Shown piece by piece: positions 9,057 to 16,938 of a DNA stretch of 42,583 nucleotides (position 1 is its first letter; the number at the start of each line of letters is the position of its first letter). The position numbers and the translations under genes were made by a program. The notes beneath the pieces were generated by a model that was not told the origin of the DNA, made no database searches, and saw nothing but the letters and a program-made list of their open reading frames with translations. The stretch is from Absicoccus porci (GTDB lineage Bacteria; Bacillota_I; Bacilli_A; Erysipelotrichales; Erysipelotrichaceae): positions 1-42,583 of the forward strand of contig NZ_RJQC01000001.1 of NCBI RefSeq assembly GCF_003725415.1, given 5' to 3'.

Positions 9057-9065
9057 ATTATATCA
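9057..9065 (-). promoter_or_regulatory. Extended -10 promoter of the EamA gene, close to the start codon
   Basis: On the minus strand TGATATAAT (9065 down to 9057) is an extended -10 box. Only seven bases separate it from the ATG at 9049, so transcription should begin at or next to the start codon. No -35 consensus is evident, which is usual for extended -10 promoters. Confidence 0.6.
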
Positions 9066-9091
9066 TATCTTCTTACATATTTATTTGTTTC

Positions 9092-9120
9092 TTTACATTA
9101 TAAGGTTATAACGATAGAAT
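9092..9120 (+). promoter_or_regulatory. Sigma-A-type promoter of the sugar-phosphate isomerase operon
   Basis: TTTACA (9092-9097), a 17-base spacer and TAGAAT (9115-9120) precede an AAAGGAGAA ribosome site and the ATG at 9141. No clear inverted repeat for the GntR regulator is seen between the promoter and the start. Confidence 0.65.
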
Positions 9121-9140
9121 GAAGAAAAAAGGAGAAATGT

Positions 9141-10844
9141 ATGTACGATTTACATCCAAGTAAACCATTAAATGGAAATGTCTATGATGGCTATCCAGCT
9201 ATCATTGAAAAATTACAAGAAGCTTTAGCTGGTTATGATCATGCTGTATTGACACTTGATTTTTATCATGGGGTATCCAATGAAAATGTCTTGACCGAAT
9301 TGATCGATGCATTAAGTCCCAATACGATTCTATTTGCGGATGCCGCTAAGAAAAGTGAAGAGGAGATCCAAGCTATCTTGGGCCGACAAATTACCGATGA
9401 TCGTGTGTTTGGAATCTTGACCACAGAAGTCTTAGATTCTTTATTTGATCCAAGTAAAGTAGAGGAATTACGCTCTCATATTGGCGATGGCTTAACAATT
9501 ATCTATGGTGTGGGTGCTTCTTTGATCCATCCAGGAGATGTTCATGTGTATTTTGATATCACGCGATGGGAGATTCAATTGCGTTATCGTGCTGGTATGG
9601 ATAACTGGGGTGCACAGAATTATGATGACGATATTTTAAGAAAGTATAAGCGTGGGTATTTTGTGGAATGGCGTATCTTTGATCGGTATAAATTCAAAGT
9701 GTTACCAGATTGCGATTTTTATGTGGATGCCTCTACTTTGGGTCATCCAAAAATGATCGATATGGATACCTATAAAAAAGGTATGAATTTATTTTCAACA
9801 TCTCCATTTCGATTGGTTCCTTATTTTGATGAAGGTGTCTGGGGAGGTACCTGGATGCAGGAACATTTTGGTTTAGAGCCAAAAGAACATAATTATGCCT
9901 GGTGTTTTGATGGCGTACCAGAAGAAAACAGCATATGTCTAAAAATCAAGGATACGTTGGTGGATATTCCCGCTATCAATTTGGTTCATGCCAAACCGAA
10001 TCATTTGTTGGGAAGAAGAGTTCATGCTCGATTTGGGAAAGAATTTCCAATTCGATTTGATTTTTTGGATACCATCCATGGTGGGAACTTATCTTTACAA
10101 GTCCATCCATTGACCGAATATATCCAAGAGCATTTTGGCATGCATTATACCCAAGATGAAAGTTATTATATCTTGGATGCCCAACCCGATGCGCATGTCT
10201 ATCTAGGCTTAAAGGAAGGCGTTGATTTTGATGCATTCATTGACGATTTACATACTTCCCAAGAAACAGGATGTCGGTTTCCAGATGAAAAATATATCAA
10301 CAATATTCCTGTCAAAAAACATGATCATGTCTTGATTCCTGCTGGTACCATTCATTGTTCCGGAGCCGGAACGGTAGTGTTGGAAATTAGTGCCACGCCG
10401 TATATCTTTACGTTTAAATTGTATGATTGGGGTCGAGTCGGTTTGGATGGTAAGCCACGTCCTGTCAATATTGAGCGTGGAAAAGAAAACATCCAACAAG
10501 ATCGAACGACATCTTGGATCATGCATAATTTGATTCATCGAGAAAAAGTGTTAGAAGAAAAAGACAACTATACCCTAGAACGTACGGGTTTGCACGAATT
10601 GGAATTTATCGATACTTTACGTTATTCATTTGATGAACGAGTAACGATCGAGATGGATGATAGTGTGAATATGTTGAATCTGGTAGAAGGAGAAGCCGTA
10701 CAAGTGGTCTCACCAACCCAAGCGTTTGAACCGTATACCATTCATTATGCCGAGACTTTTATTGTACCGGCTAGTGTCCAAACGTATCAATTGGTAGCCA
10801 TGAATGGACCGGTCAAAGTCATTCGTGCAAAGATTCGGAAATAA
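9141..10844 (+). CDS. manA: Class I mannose-6-phosphate isomerase with long N-terminal domain
   Basis: A 567-residue protein. From about residue 220 it is a type I phosphomannose isomerase, interconverting fructose-6-P and mannose-6-P with one zinc. The family motif WGGTW is at 234-238, and the metal ligands read as Gln320 and His322 (SLQVHP), Glu340 (ESYYIL) and His405 (TIHCSGAG). Residues 1-215 are an extra domain resembling nucleoside-kinase-like folds (RYRAGMDNWG, VEWRIFDRYKFK) but without a visible Walker A loop, so any kinase activity is doubtful. Typical bacterial ManA is 300-390 residues. The gene leads an operon with a GntR regulator and two cupin isomerases, suggesting use of an unusual phosphosugar. 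Confidence 0.85.
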   Translation: MYDLHPSKPLNGNVYDGYPAIIEKLQEALAGYDHAVLTLDFYHGVSNENVLTELIDALSPNTILFADAAKKSEEEIQAILGRQITDDRVFGILTTEVLDSLFDPSKVEELRSHIGDGLTIIYGVGASLIHPGDVHVYFDITRWEIQLRYRAGMDNWGAQNYDDDILRKYKRGYFVEWRIFDRYKFKVLPDCDFYVDASTLGHPKMIDMDTYKKGMNLFSTSPFRLVPYFDEGVWGGTWMQEHFGLEPKEHNYAWCFDGVPEENSICLKIKDTLVDIPAINLVHAKPNHLLGRRVHARFGKEFPIRFDFLDTIHGGNLSLQVHPLTEYIQEHFGMHYTQDESYYILDAQPDAHVYLGLKEGVDFDAFIDDLHTSQETGCRFPDEKYINNIPVKKHDHVLIPAGTIHCSGAGTVVLEISATPYIFTFKLYDWGRVGLDGKPRPVNIERGKENIQQDRTTSWIMHNLIHREKVLEEKDNYTLERTGLHELEFIDTLRYSFDERVTIEMDDSVNMLNLVEGEAVQVVSPTQAFEPYTIHYAETFIVPASVQTYQLVAMNGPVKVIRAKIRK

Positions 10845-10854
10845 GAGGAGCAAG

Positions 10855-11589
10855 ATGAAAACATATACGTTAGATCAACATGCGGGAGCAAAACCTTTAT
10901 ATGGGCAAGTAAGGGATATTTTGTATCAAAAAATTGTCGATAAAGAATATGCACCGGGAGATTTCATTCCTACCGAAAAAGAATTAGAGGAAATGTTTGG
11001 GGTCAGTCGAATGACGATTCGTTTGGCTGTGGATGCATTAGTACGAGATGGCTTGGTTGTGAAAGAACGGCCCAAAGGCACACGAGTCTTGGGACCTCGC
11101 ATTGTCGAAAAACTGAATAAGGTCACCAGTTTTCATGAAGAAATGGAACGAAATAATGTGGATTATCGCGTACGAATCGCTCAAATGGATGTGATCCAAG
11201 CGGATGAAAGATTATCGAAGCATCTCCACATTTCATTAAATGAAACAATATATCGGTTACATCGTGTATGTGAAATTTCACGAACGCCCTTTCTTTCCAT
11301 GACGAGTTATCTACCGCGTTCCATTGATCTTCCGCTAGAAAACGAAATCTACAAAGGATCGTTATATGCGATTTTGGAACAAAAAGGCATCCATATCCAA
11401 AAGGTAGATGAGCAGATTTCAATTGCGTATGCCGATGAGCGTTTGGCCAATGAATTAGGAATTGATCAAGAGGCTCCGGTATTGAAGCGTATTCGTCTAT
11501 CCTATGATCAAAAAGGTGAAATCGTGGAATATGTCGTGGTGTATTATCGACCGGATAAGTATGTGTATTCGGTATCGTATGGAGAATAA
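10855..11589 (+). CDS. GntR/HutC-family transcriptional regulator with UTRA domain
   Basis: A 244-residue repressor type. Residues 12-75 form the GntR winged helix-turn-helix (PLYGQVRDILYQKI, then ELEEMFGVSRMTIRLAVDALVRDGLV). The remainder is a UTRA ligand domain (MTSYLPRSIDLP, then VVYYRPDKYVYSVSY) of the kind that senses phosphosugars or amino-sugar phosphates. ATG 10855 is used because AGAGGAG lies five bases before it; an in-frame ATG at 10804 lies inside the isomerase gene and has no ribosome site. It sits between the isomerase genes, so it probably controls this operon in response to one of its own sugar phosphates (inference). Confidence 0.92.
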   Translation: MKTYTLDQHAGAKPLYGQVRDILYQKIVDKEYAPGDFIPTEKELEEMFGVSRMTIRLAVDALVRDGLVVKERPKGTRVLGPRIVEKLNKVTSFHEEMERNNVDYRVRIAQMDVIQADERLSKHLHISLNETIYRLHRVCEISRTPFLSMTSYLPRSIDLPLENEIYKGSLYAILEQKGIHIQKVDEQISIAYADERLANELGIDQEAPVLKRIRLSYDQKGEIVEYVVVYYRPDKYVYSVSYGE

Positions 11590-11592
11590 AAT

Positions 11593-12371
11593 ATGGCAAA
11601 TCAAAAAATAGATCCTGGATTTTCCATCCAAGCGGATCTTTCAAATTTGGAATTTCAATATGGAGATGGCACATTTGGACCACAAACGGAAAAAAGACGA
11701 TTGGATGCGATTCGTCAAAGTTTAAGTGATCCTGATGTAGATGGTCCAGACATTGTCTATGCGGTAGAGATGTGGGCAAAGAAAAAGATCGAGAAGATCT
11801 AATAAAACGAAACTTATTGTATGGAGCCATGATTTTTGAAAAAGGAACGGTTGGCAAAGAACCCGTTCGTTCTCAAGGCCATGTGCATGCGAGTTCGCCT
11901 TCTTGTAACGATTCAACGTGTGAAGTGTATGAGATTTGGGCTGCTGCTTATATTTATATGCAACAAACAACCGCAGATGATCCCGGTAAGTGTATGGCCG
12001 TATATGGAGAACCAGGCGATATCATCATTGTACCGCCACATTGGGCTCATTGTACGATCAATGCCGATCCAAGCGAGCCCATGTTGTTTGGTGCTTGGTG
12101 TGTAAGAGACTATGGTTTTGATTATACTGGTGTGCGTGCTCATCATGGTGTGGCATATTATCCAACCATAAAACAAGATACGATTGAATTTGTAGCCAAT
12201 CCGATGTATCATGCCCAACCCATTGAAATACAAAAGGCTAGAAACTATCCAGAATTTGGATTAGAAAAAGGTGTACCTATCTATACACAATATGAACAGG
12301 ATCCGAATCGATTTGAATTTGTCACAAATCCAACGAAATATGAAAAACTATGGAAAGAGTATGAAAAATAA
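11593..12371 (+). pseudogene. Cupin-type glucose-6-phosphate isomerase, one-base frameshift
   Basis: Two overlapping frames make one protein. The first gives 69 residues (to the stop at 11802); the second continues from about 11778 with KDREDLIKRNLLYGAMIFEKG and ends at 12371. Adding one A to the A3 run at 11778-11780 joins them into 259 codons plus a stop. The restored protein is an archaeal/cupin-type phosphoglucose isomerase: GAMIFEKGTVG, then GHVHAS with two metal His, EVYE, and HWAHCT for the fourth ligand. As sequenced, translation would yield only the non-catalytic N-terminus. Its intact paralogue follows and could cover the same reaction. This is either genuine inactivation or a one-base sequencing error in an otherwise well-kept gene. 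Confidence 0.75.
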
Positions 12372-12924
12372 AATCATAGAACCAAGATTAACAGAAGCTT
12401 GGAAATCCATCCCCATGGGCGAAGACATCACTAAAGCACAAACACATTTTGCCAATATTCAATCGATTTATGCCAATCCCGAAGGGTTCGATTCCGATAC
12501 GTTGATGTATACGGTCTATGCCACTAAAGATGGGACTTTACTTTGGGGACAAACCATTTTAGAACCTGTATTCGTCAATGGAGAATGCAACATGACACGT
12601 GGCCATTTCCATGTTCGAAAAGATCGGGATGAATATTATTGGTGCCAACAAGGTGAGGGTTTATTGGCATTGATGGATGAAAGTGGCACTTGTTGGTTGG
12701 AGAAGATGCGATCGGGATCGTTGCATCATATTTCTGGACAATGGGCACATCGTTGCATCAATACTGGGAATACGCCTTTATCAATCATTGCGTGTTGGCC
12801 AGCCGATGCTGGTCATGATTATGGACGTACCTTTCCTATTCGTGTTTACAAGGAAAATGGTCAAATCCTTCTAAAGGAGCACAAGATAATGGATGGAAGG
12901 ATAGGAGATAAACATATATTATGA
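12361..12924 (+). CDS. Cupin-type glucose-6-phosphate isomerase
   Basis: A 187-residue metal-dependent isomerase of the cupin (archaeal) PGI family, converting glucose-6-P and fructose-6-P or a related aldose/ketose phosphate. Metal ligands read as His82 and His84 (RGHFHV), Glu91 (DEYYW) and His130 (QWAHRC). This spacing of 2, 7 and 39 equals that recalled for Pyrococcus furiosus PGI (88/90/97/136). ATG 12361 is chosen: GGAAAGAG lies just before it and the protein then aligns from its start, overlapping the previous gene by eleven bases. The next gene begins in ATGA at its stop. It is related to but clearly different from the frameshifted copy upstream, so the two probably act on different sugars or anomers. 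Confidence 0.88.
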   Translation: MKNKIIEPRLTEAWKSIPMGEDITKAQTHFANIQSIYANPEGFDSDTLMYTVYATKDGTLLWGQTILEPVFVNGECNMTRGHFHVRKDRDEYYWCQQGEGLLALMDESGTCWLEKMRSGSLHHISGQWAHRCINTGNTPLSIIACWPADAGHDYGRTFPIRVYKENGQILLKEHKIMDGRIGDKHIL

Positions 12925-13127
12925 AAATTATTCCTATGGGTAATTTAAAAAACACCGTGCAAATTGAACGAATCTGTGCAGAAAAAAATGAATCTGTTTT
13001 TGTGACGAAAAATGGATATGGACGACTTGTAGTGATGGATATTGATTATTATGAGAAACCGATACAGAAAATGTGTGAGGTCGAAGCAATTTTAGATGGG
13101 GATACGGGAAACAAATATGGAATTTAA
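12921..13127 (+). CDS. Orphan Phd/YefM-type antitoxin-like protein
   Basis: A 68-residue protein with the Phd/YefM pattern: MGNLKNTVQIERIC at the N-terminus, then ESVFVTKNGYGRLVVMDIDYYEK, the usual strand-turn-strand of the DNA-binding N-domain. The C-terminal part that would wrap a RelE-type toxin is short and ends NKYGI. No toxin gene follows; a terminator begins 18 bases downstream. Start and upstream stop overlap in ATGA, so it is translated with the isomerase. It may be a leftover antitoxin or serve as a small repressor of the operon (inference). Confidence 0.72.
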   Translation: MKIIPMGNLKNTVQIERICAEKNESVFVTKNGYGRLVVMDIDYYEKPIQKMCEVEAILDGDTGNKYGI

Positions 13128-13144
13128 ATGTTTTTGTATATCTT

Positions 13145-13184
13145 ATGAAACTGCGTTTATTAGTGAGCGCAGTTTCATTCTTTT
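13145..13184 (+). terminator. Intrinsic terminator of the isomerase operon
   Basis: A perfect 11-bp stem, ATGAAACTGCG (13145-13155) with CGCAGTTTCAT (13168-13178), 12-base loop, then TCTTTT. Confidence 0.85.
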
Positions 13185-13363
13185 ATATCTGAATAATGTT
13201 TTACAGATAGATCATGAACCAGACGTTCGGCGTCTAATATTGTCATGCTGGTTTCTTTGTTTGAAAAAAGTTTAATTCTTATAATAATTGAATGAACCTT
13301 TCCTATTTCATTCTAGAAATTTAAATTCGCTAACTGAACTAAAATGATTGTGTACGGTTTCAT

Positions 13364-13392
13364 TTGGCGAAATTTAGGATATGATGTAGAAT
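13364..13392 (+). promoter_or_regulatory. Candidate promoter of the DUF349 gene
   Basis: TTGGCG (13364-13369), 17-base spacer, TAGAAT (13387-13392). A TATAAT at 13394-13399 is an alternative -10. The 250-base gap 13185-13437 otherwise holds only a small AGACG-TTCGG-CGTCT hairpin at 13221-13235; no gene is supported in it. Confidence 0.45.
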
Positions 13393-13437
13393 ATATAATA
13401 TACATAAAACGTGCTATAGAGATTTGGGGTGTTTAAG

Positions 13438-14604
13438 ATGGCAGAAGAGTATAAGAATTATAATGAAGAAGTCGATGATATGGATGCCGACATCGAAGAA
13501 AAAGAGGCTTTGATTCAAGAAGCAAAAGAAGTAGAAGCCAATGAAGAATTGACCGAAAACGAAAAGATTGATCGTGCTGAAGATTTACGTCGTCGTTTCC
13601 GTCGTATTCATTTTTCACAATCCGTTTATGAAGAACAACTTCATGATCAATTTGAAACCGTTCTCGATAAAATTTATGCGAAACGAGATGAACAAATTCA
13701 GAAGAGTGTTGCTTTAAAAGAAGATTTGATTAAACGTGCCAAAGAATTGGCTGATTCCGATCAATGGAAACAAACAACGGAAAAAATGAAAACCTTGATG
13801 GATGAATGGAAAGCGGCTGGTAATGCGGGTCGTAAAGATGATGAATTGTGGGAGCAATTCCATGATGCACGTCAAAAATTCTATGATCGTAAACACGAAC
13901 ATTGGGAAGAAATGAATCAGTCTTTTGAACAGGTTCGTCAAGTAAAAGAGTCTTTGATTGAAAAAGCTAAAGCTTTACAGAATTCAGAAGAATGGAAGAA
14001 AACATCACATGCGTATCGTGATTTGATGGATGAATGGAAAGCCGCTGGTAGTGCCGGTCGTGAATACGAAGATGCATTATGGACTGCTTTCTGTGATGCA
14101 CGACAAGTATTCTATGATCGTCGCAATGAATATTTTGATGCGTTGCATGAAAAACAAGATGAGAATTACGAAAAGAAGGAACAATTGGTTAAACAGGCAC
14201 AGTTGATTGCGGAAACGGAATCGTATACGCGTGAGAATACGGAAACGATGAAGAATCTGAGTGTCGAATGGAAAGACATTGGTTCTTGTGGTCGTGAAAA
14301 GGAAAATAAGATTTGGTCGGAGTTCCGTAGTTTCATGGATAACTACTTTGAAGGTTTGCGTGCTTTCAATGAAAAGAAGCATCAAGACTGGGTAGAGCGT
14401 ATGCATGATACGGTGGCGCATAAACAATCTTTGATTGATAATCAAAAGCGTCAGATCAAACAATTAAACGATGATATGAATGGTTTGTTGAGTGATAGTG
14501 AACGTGATCAAATTGAAGAAGATATCAAAGATAAAGAAAAATTCATTTCCGAATTGGAAGATGAAATTGCTGATATCGATGAAAAATTAAATGAAGAGAA
14601 TTAG
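13438..14604 (+). CDS. DUF349 coiled-coil repeat protein
   Basis: A 388-residue, highly charged, helix-rich cytoplasmic protein with no membrane segment. It contains three DUF349 repeats of about 75 residues, recognisable by repeated blocks such as LMDEWKAAGNAGR (near 120) and LMDEWKAAGSAGR (near 200), a looser third copy SVEWKDIGSCGR (near 280), each followed by LW..F.DAR..FYDRR/K. Flanking regions (1-60 and 330-388) are coiled coil. The molecular role of DUF349 proteins is not established here. ATG 13438 is used with GGGGTG eight bases upstream; an in-frame GTG at 13429 would add three residues. It is a single-gene unit. Confidence 0.87.
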   Translation: MAEEYKNYNEEVDDMDADIEEKEALIQEAKEVEANEELTENEKIDRAEDLRRRFRRIHFSQSVYEEQLHDQFETVLDKIYAKRDEQIQKSVALKEDLIKRAKELADSDQWKQTTEKMKTLMDEWKAAGNAGRKDDELWEQFHDARQKFYDRKHEHWEEMNQSFEQVRQVKESLIEKAKALQNSEEWKKTSHAYRDLMDEWKAAGSAGREYEDALWTAFCDARQVFYDRRNEYFDALHEKQDENYEKKEQLVKQAQLIAETESYTRENTETMKNLSVEWKDIGSCGREKENKIWSEFRSFMDNYFEGLRAFNEKKHQDWVERMHDTVAHKQSLIDNQKRQIKQLNDDMNGLLSDSERDQIEEDIKDKEKFISELEDEIADIDEKLNEEN

Positions 14605-14628
14605 CAGATACCGTTGTATCTGCTTTTC
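14603..14628 (+). terminator. Terminator after the DUF349 gene
   Basis: AGCAGATAC (14603-14611) pairs perfectly with GTATCTGCT (14616-14624) around a 4-base loop, followed by TTTC. The stem begins at the stop codon, and the next ribosome site starts a few bases later. Confidence 0.78.
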
Positions 14629-14643
14629 TAAAGGAGACAAAAG

Positions 14644-15180
14644 ATGATCAAAAAAACAGTGAATGTATCGGAATATGCACAAAATATTGTGGAAGCTTTA
14701 CCAAAGGGTATTTTATTAACAACCAAAGATCAAAAAGTCAATACGATGGTTATTGGTTGGGGTCAATTGGGTGTGAATTGGGCATTGCCTATTTTTACTT
14801 GTTTCATTCGTGAACATCGTTTCACACGTGAACAATTGGATGCCACTGGTGAATTCACATTAAGTATTCCATTAAATGGTGCCAATCCAACCATTACGAA
14901 GATTTGTGGAGCACAGAGCGGGCGAGATATCGATAAGATTGAAGCTGCTCATCTTCATTTAGTGGATGGAGAAGAAGTGAATGTACCGGCCATAGTGGAA
15001 TATCCATTGACATTGGAATGTAAAGTCGTACAGAAACAAGCCATTGATTTGGGTGCTTTGGATGAATCCCTACAAAAATGGTATCCACAAGATGTAGATA
15101 GTTATGCGACGGGTTCCAATAAAGATACGCATATTGCGTATAGTGCCGAAATTGTCCATGCATACATCATTGAATCGTAA
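14644..15180 (+). CDS. Flavin reductase-like FMN-binding protein
   Basis: A 178-residue protein of the flavin-reductase-like split beta-barrel family. It shows the family order: an N-terminal strand (ALPKGILLTTK), MVIGWGQLGVNWALPIFTCFI forming the FMN pocket, SIPLNGANPTITKICGAQSGRDIDK, and a final AEIVHAYI strand. Members bind FMN and pass electrons from NAD(P)H; the partner is unknown. There is no signal peptide. AAAGGAGACAAAAG gives a strong ribosome site. Terminators on both sides make it a one-gene unit, possibly read through from the DUF349 promoter. Confidence 0.86.
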   Translation: MIKKTVNVSEYAQNIVEALPKGILLTTKDQKVNTMVIGWGQLGVNWALPIFTCFIREHRFTREQLDATGEFTLSIPLNGANPTITKICGAQSGRDIDKIEAAHLHLVDGEEVNVPAIVEYPLTLECKVVQKQAIDLGALDESLQKWYPQDVDSYATGSNKDTHIAYSAEIVHAYIIES

Positions 15181-15200
15181 AAGCTTTGTAAAGATTATGT

Positions 15201-15226
15201 AAAGTCCAAGTGATTGGACTTTTTTT
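15201..15226 (+). terminator. Terminator after the flavin reductase gene
   Basis: AAAGTCCAA (15201-15209) and TTGGACTTT (15214-15222) form a perfect 9-bp stem with a GTGA loop, followed by four T. Confidence 0.88.
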
Positions 15227-15269
15227 ATTGTAAAGTGAAGGTAAAGATGAGATAGAGGAGAAGCTCTTT

Positions 15270-16907
15270 ATGGAAATTGTGATAAACCTTATGGGTGGAT
15301 TGGCATTGTTTCTGTATGGTATGCAGATGATGTCTGGTGGTCTGGAAGCTGCGGCTGGAGACCGGATGAAATCTATTTTGGAGAAATTAACGACAAATCG
15401 TTTTGTAGGAATTTTATTGGGTTGTGTGGTCACTATGATCATTCAATCGTCATCAGCCACCACAGTCATGGTGGTTGGTTTTGTGAATGCGCAAATGATG
15501 GCGTTGCGACAAGCGGTTTGGGTCATCATGGGTGCCAATATTGGTACGACCATTACGGGTCAGTTGATTGCGTTGGATATTGGTGCCATCGCTCCATTGA
15601 TTGCGTTTTTGGGTGTGGCCATGGTGCTTTTCTTAAAGGGAGAAACCAAACGTCAAATTGGTGAGATCATTGCCGGTTTAGGTATCCTATTCTTAGGAAT
15701 GAATATGATGTCCAGTGCGATGGTGCCATTGCGTCATAGTGATGCGTTTATTAATATGGTTTCCAGTTTCTCCAATCCATTGATTGGTATCTTGGTTGGT
15801 GCGGGCTTTACCGCATTGATTCAATCGTCCTCGGCATCGGTTGGTGTCATGCAGGCCTTGGCTCTTTCGGGCATCGTCGATCTGCATACCGCCGTTTATG
15901 TCTTGTTTGGTCAAAACATTGGTACTTGTATTACCGCGGTCTTGGCTTCGATTGGGGCAAGCCGTGAAGCGAAACAAACAACGATCATTCATTTAAGCTT
16001 TAATATCATTGGTACGATCATCTTTACGCTCATTTGTATGAGCACGCCATTAACGGATTGGGTCATTTCTTGGACGCCAACCAATGCCCCAAAACAAATT
16101 GCGAACATGCATACGTTATTTAATGTTTGTACGACGATCATCTTGATTCCATTTGGTTATAAATTGGCGGATTTTGCCGAAAAGACCTTACCTAGTGAAC
16201 CAGAAAAGAAAAAAGATGGTTTATTGTATTTACAACCATTACCAAAGTCGAATAAGTTGATTGGTGCCAATGCCATCAATGTGTATCAAGTCAGTGATGA
16301 GATCATCCATATGATGGATGTGGCGTATGAAAATGTGCAAGATGCATCCAAACAATTGATTTCTTATTCGAGTGATCGATGTGATGTGATATTGAATCGC
16401 GAAAAACAAGTCAACAAATTGAATGAATCCATTTCGGAATACATCACGACGGCTTTATCCACACCAAATATCAATGCGAATGTTTCCCAAGCATTAGGCG
16501 CTTTCTATTTGTCTTTGGTGCATTTGGAACGAATCAGTGATTATTCCGTGAATATTTCCAAACAGGCTCAGAAACAAGCCGAAAATAAATTATCAACCAA
16601 AGATTTGGATATGATCTTGCATATGTCAGAGATGACCATGCATTCCAAAGATTATATATATGATCTAGATGCCATCAAGCAAAATACGAAAAAGCTCCAT
16701 TCTTTGATCCATACATGGCGAAAGGAACAAATTGAAGAGATCAAAGACAATGCGATGGATTCCGAAACAGGTATCATGATGTCGCGGGTCTTCAATGATT
16801 TTTTACGTATCAATGATCATGCCGAAGACATTGCCGAACAATTTGATTCCATTGAAGTCGATCTGCATGAAAATGAAATTGAACAAGAACCAGTACCAGC
16901 TCAATAA
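15270..16907 (+). CDS. Na+/phosphate cotransporter with C-terminal PhoU-like domain
   Basis: A 545-residue protein of the Na/Pi-cotransporter (NptA/YjbB) family. Residues 1-310 hold about eight to nine membrane helices with the two inverted-repeat signatures QSSSAT (near 60) and QSSSAS (near 185), plus paired GANIGTT and GQNIGT motifs, which form the sodium and phosphate site. Residues 340-530 are a helical PhoU-like domain facing the cytoplasm, thought to link transport to phosphate status. ATG 15270 follows AGAGGAG at 15254-15260. It stands alone between terminators. Phosphate import or export cannot be told apart from sequence. Confidence 0.92.
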   Translation: MEIVINLMGGLALFLYGMQMMSGGLEAAAGDRMKSILEKLTTNRFVGILLGCVVTMIIQSSSATTVMVVGFVNAQMMALRQAVWVIMGANIGTTITGQLIALDIGAIAPLIAFLGVAMVLFLKGETKRQIGEIIAGLGILFLGMNMMSSAMVPLRHSDAFINMVSSFSNPLIGILVGAGFTALIQSSSASVGVMQALALSGIVDLHTAVYVLFGQNIGTCITAVLASIGASREAKQTTIIHLSFNIIGTIIFTLICMSTPLTDWVISWTPTNAPKQIANMHTLFNVCTTIILIPFGYKLADFAEKTLPSEPEKKKDGLLYLQPLPKSNKLIGANAINVYQVSDEIIHMMDVAYENVQDASKQLISYSSDRCDVILNREKQVNKLNESISEYITTALSTPNINANVSQALGAFYLSLVHLERISDYSVNISKQAQKQAENKLSTKDLDMILHMSEMTMHSKDYIYDLDAIKQNTKKLHSLIHTWRKEQIEEIKDNAMDSETGIMMSRVFNDFLRINDHAEDIAEQFDSIEVDLHENEIEQEPVPAQ

Positions 16908-16920
16908 GTTGGTACTTTTT
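16892..16920 (+). terminator. Terminator after the Na/Pi cotransporter gene
   Basis: AGTACCA (16892-16898) pairs with TGGTACT (16910-16916), followed by four more T. The stop codon lies in the loop. Confidence 0.75.
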
Positions 16921-16924
16921 ATGC

Positions 16925-16930
16925 TATAAT
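16925..16930 (+). promoter_or_regulatory. -10 box eight bases before the MATE start codon
   Basis: TATAAT at 16925-16930 is followed by eight bases and then the ATG at 16939. There is no ribosome site, so a leaderless message is likely. No good -35 is visible, because the preceding terminator occupies that space. Confidence 0.5.
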
Positions 16931-16938
16931 GAATCGGT

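Noticed and set aside
11770..11802. Programmed -1 ribosomal frameshift in the cupin isomerase gene (A-rich GCAAAGAAAAAG)
   Set aside because: The run does not match the usual slippery heptamer in the zero frame, no downstream hairpin is evident, and the shift is simply explained by one missing A.
13175..13246. Small minus-strand frame beginning MTILDAERLVHDLSVKHY
   Set aside because: It has only 23 codons, no ribosome site, and overlaps the terminator; there is no family I recognise.
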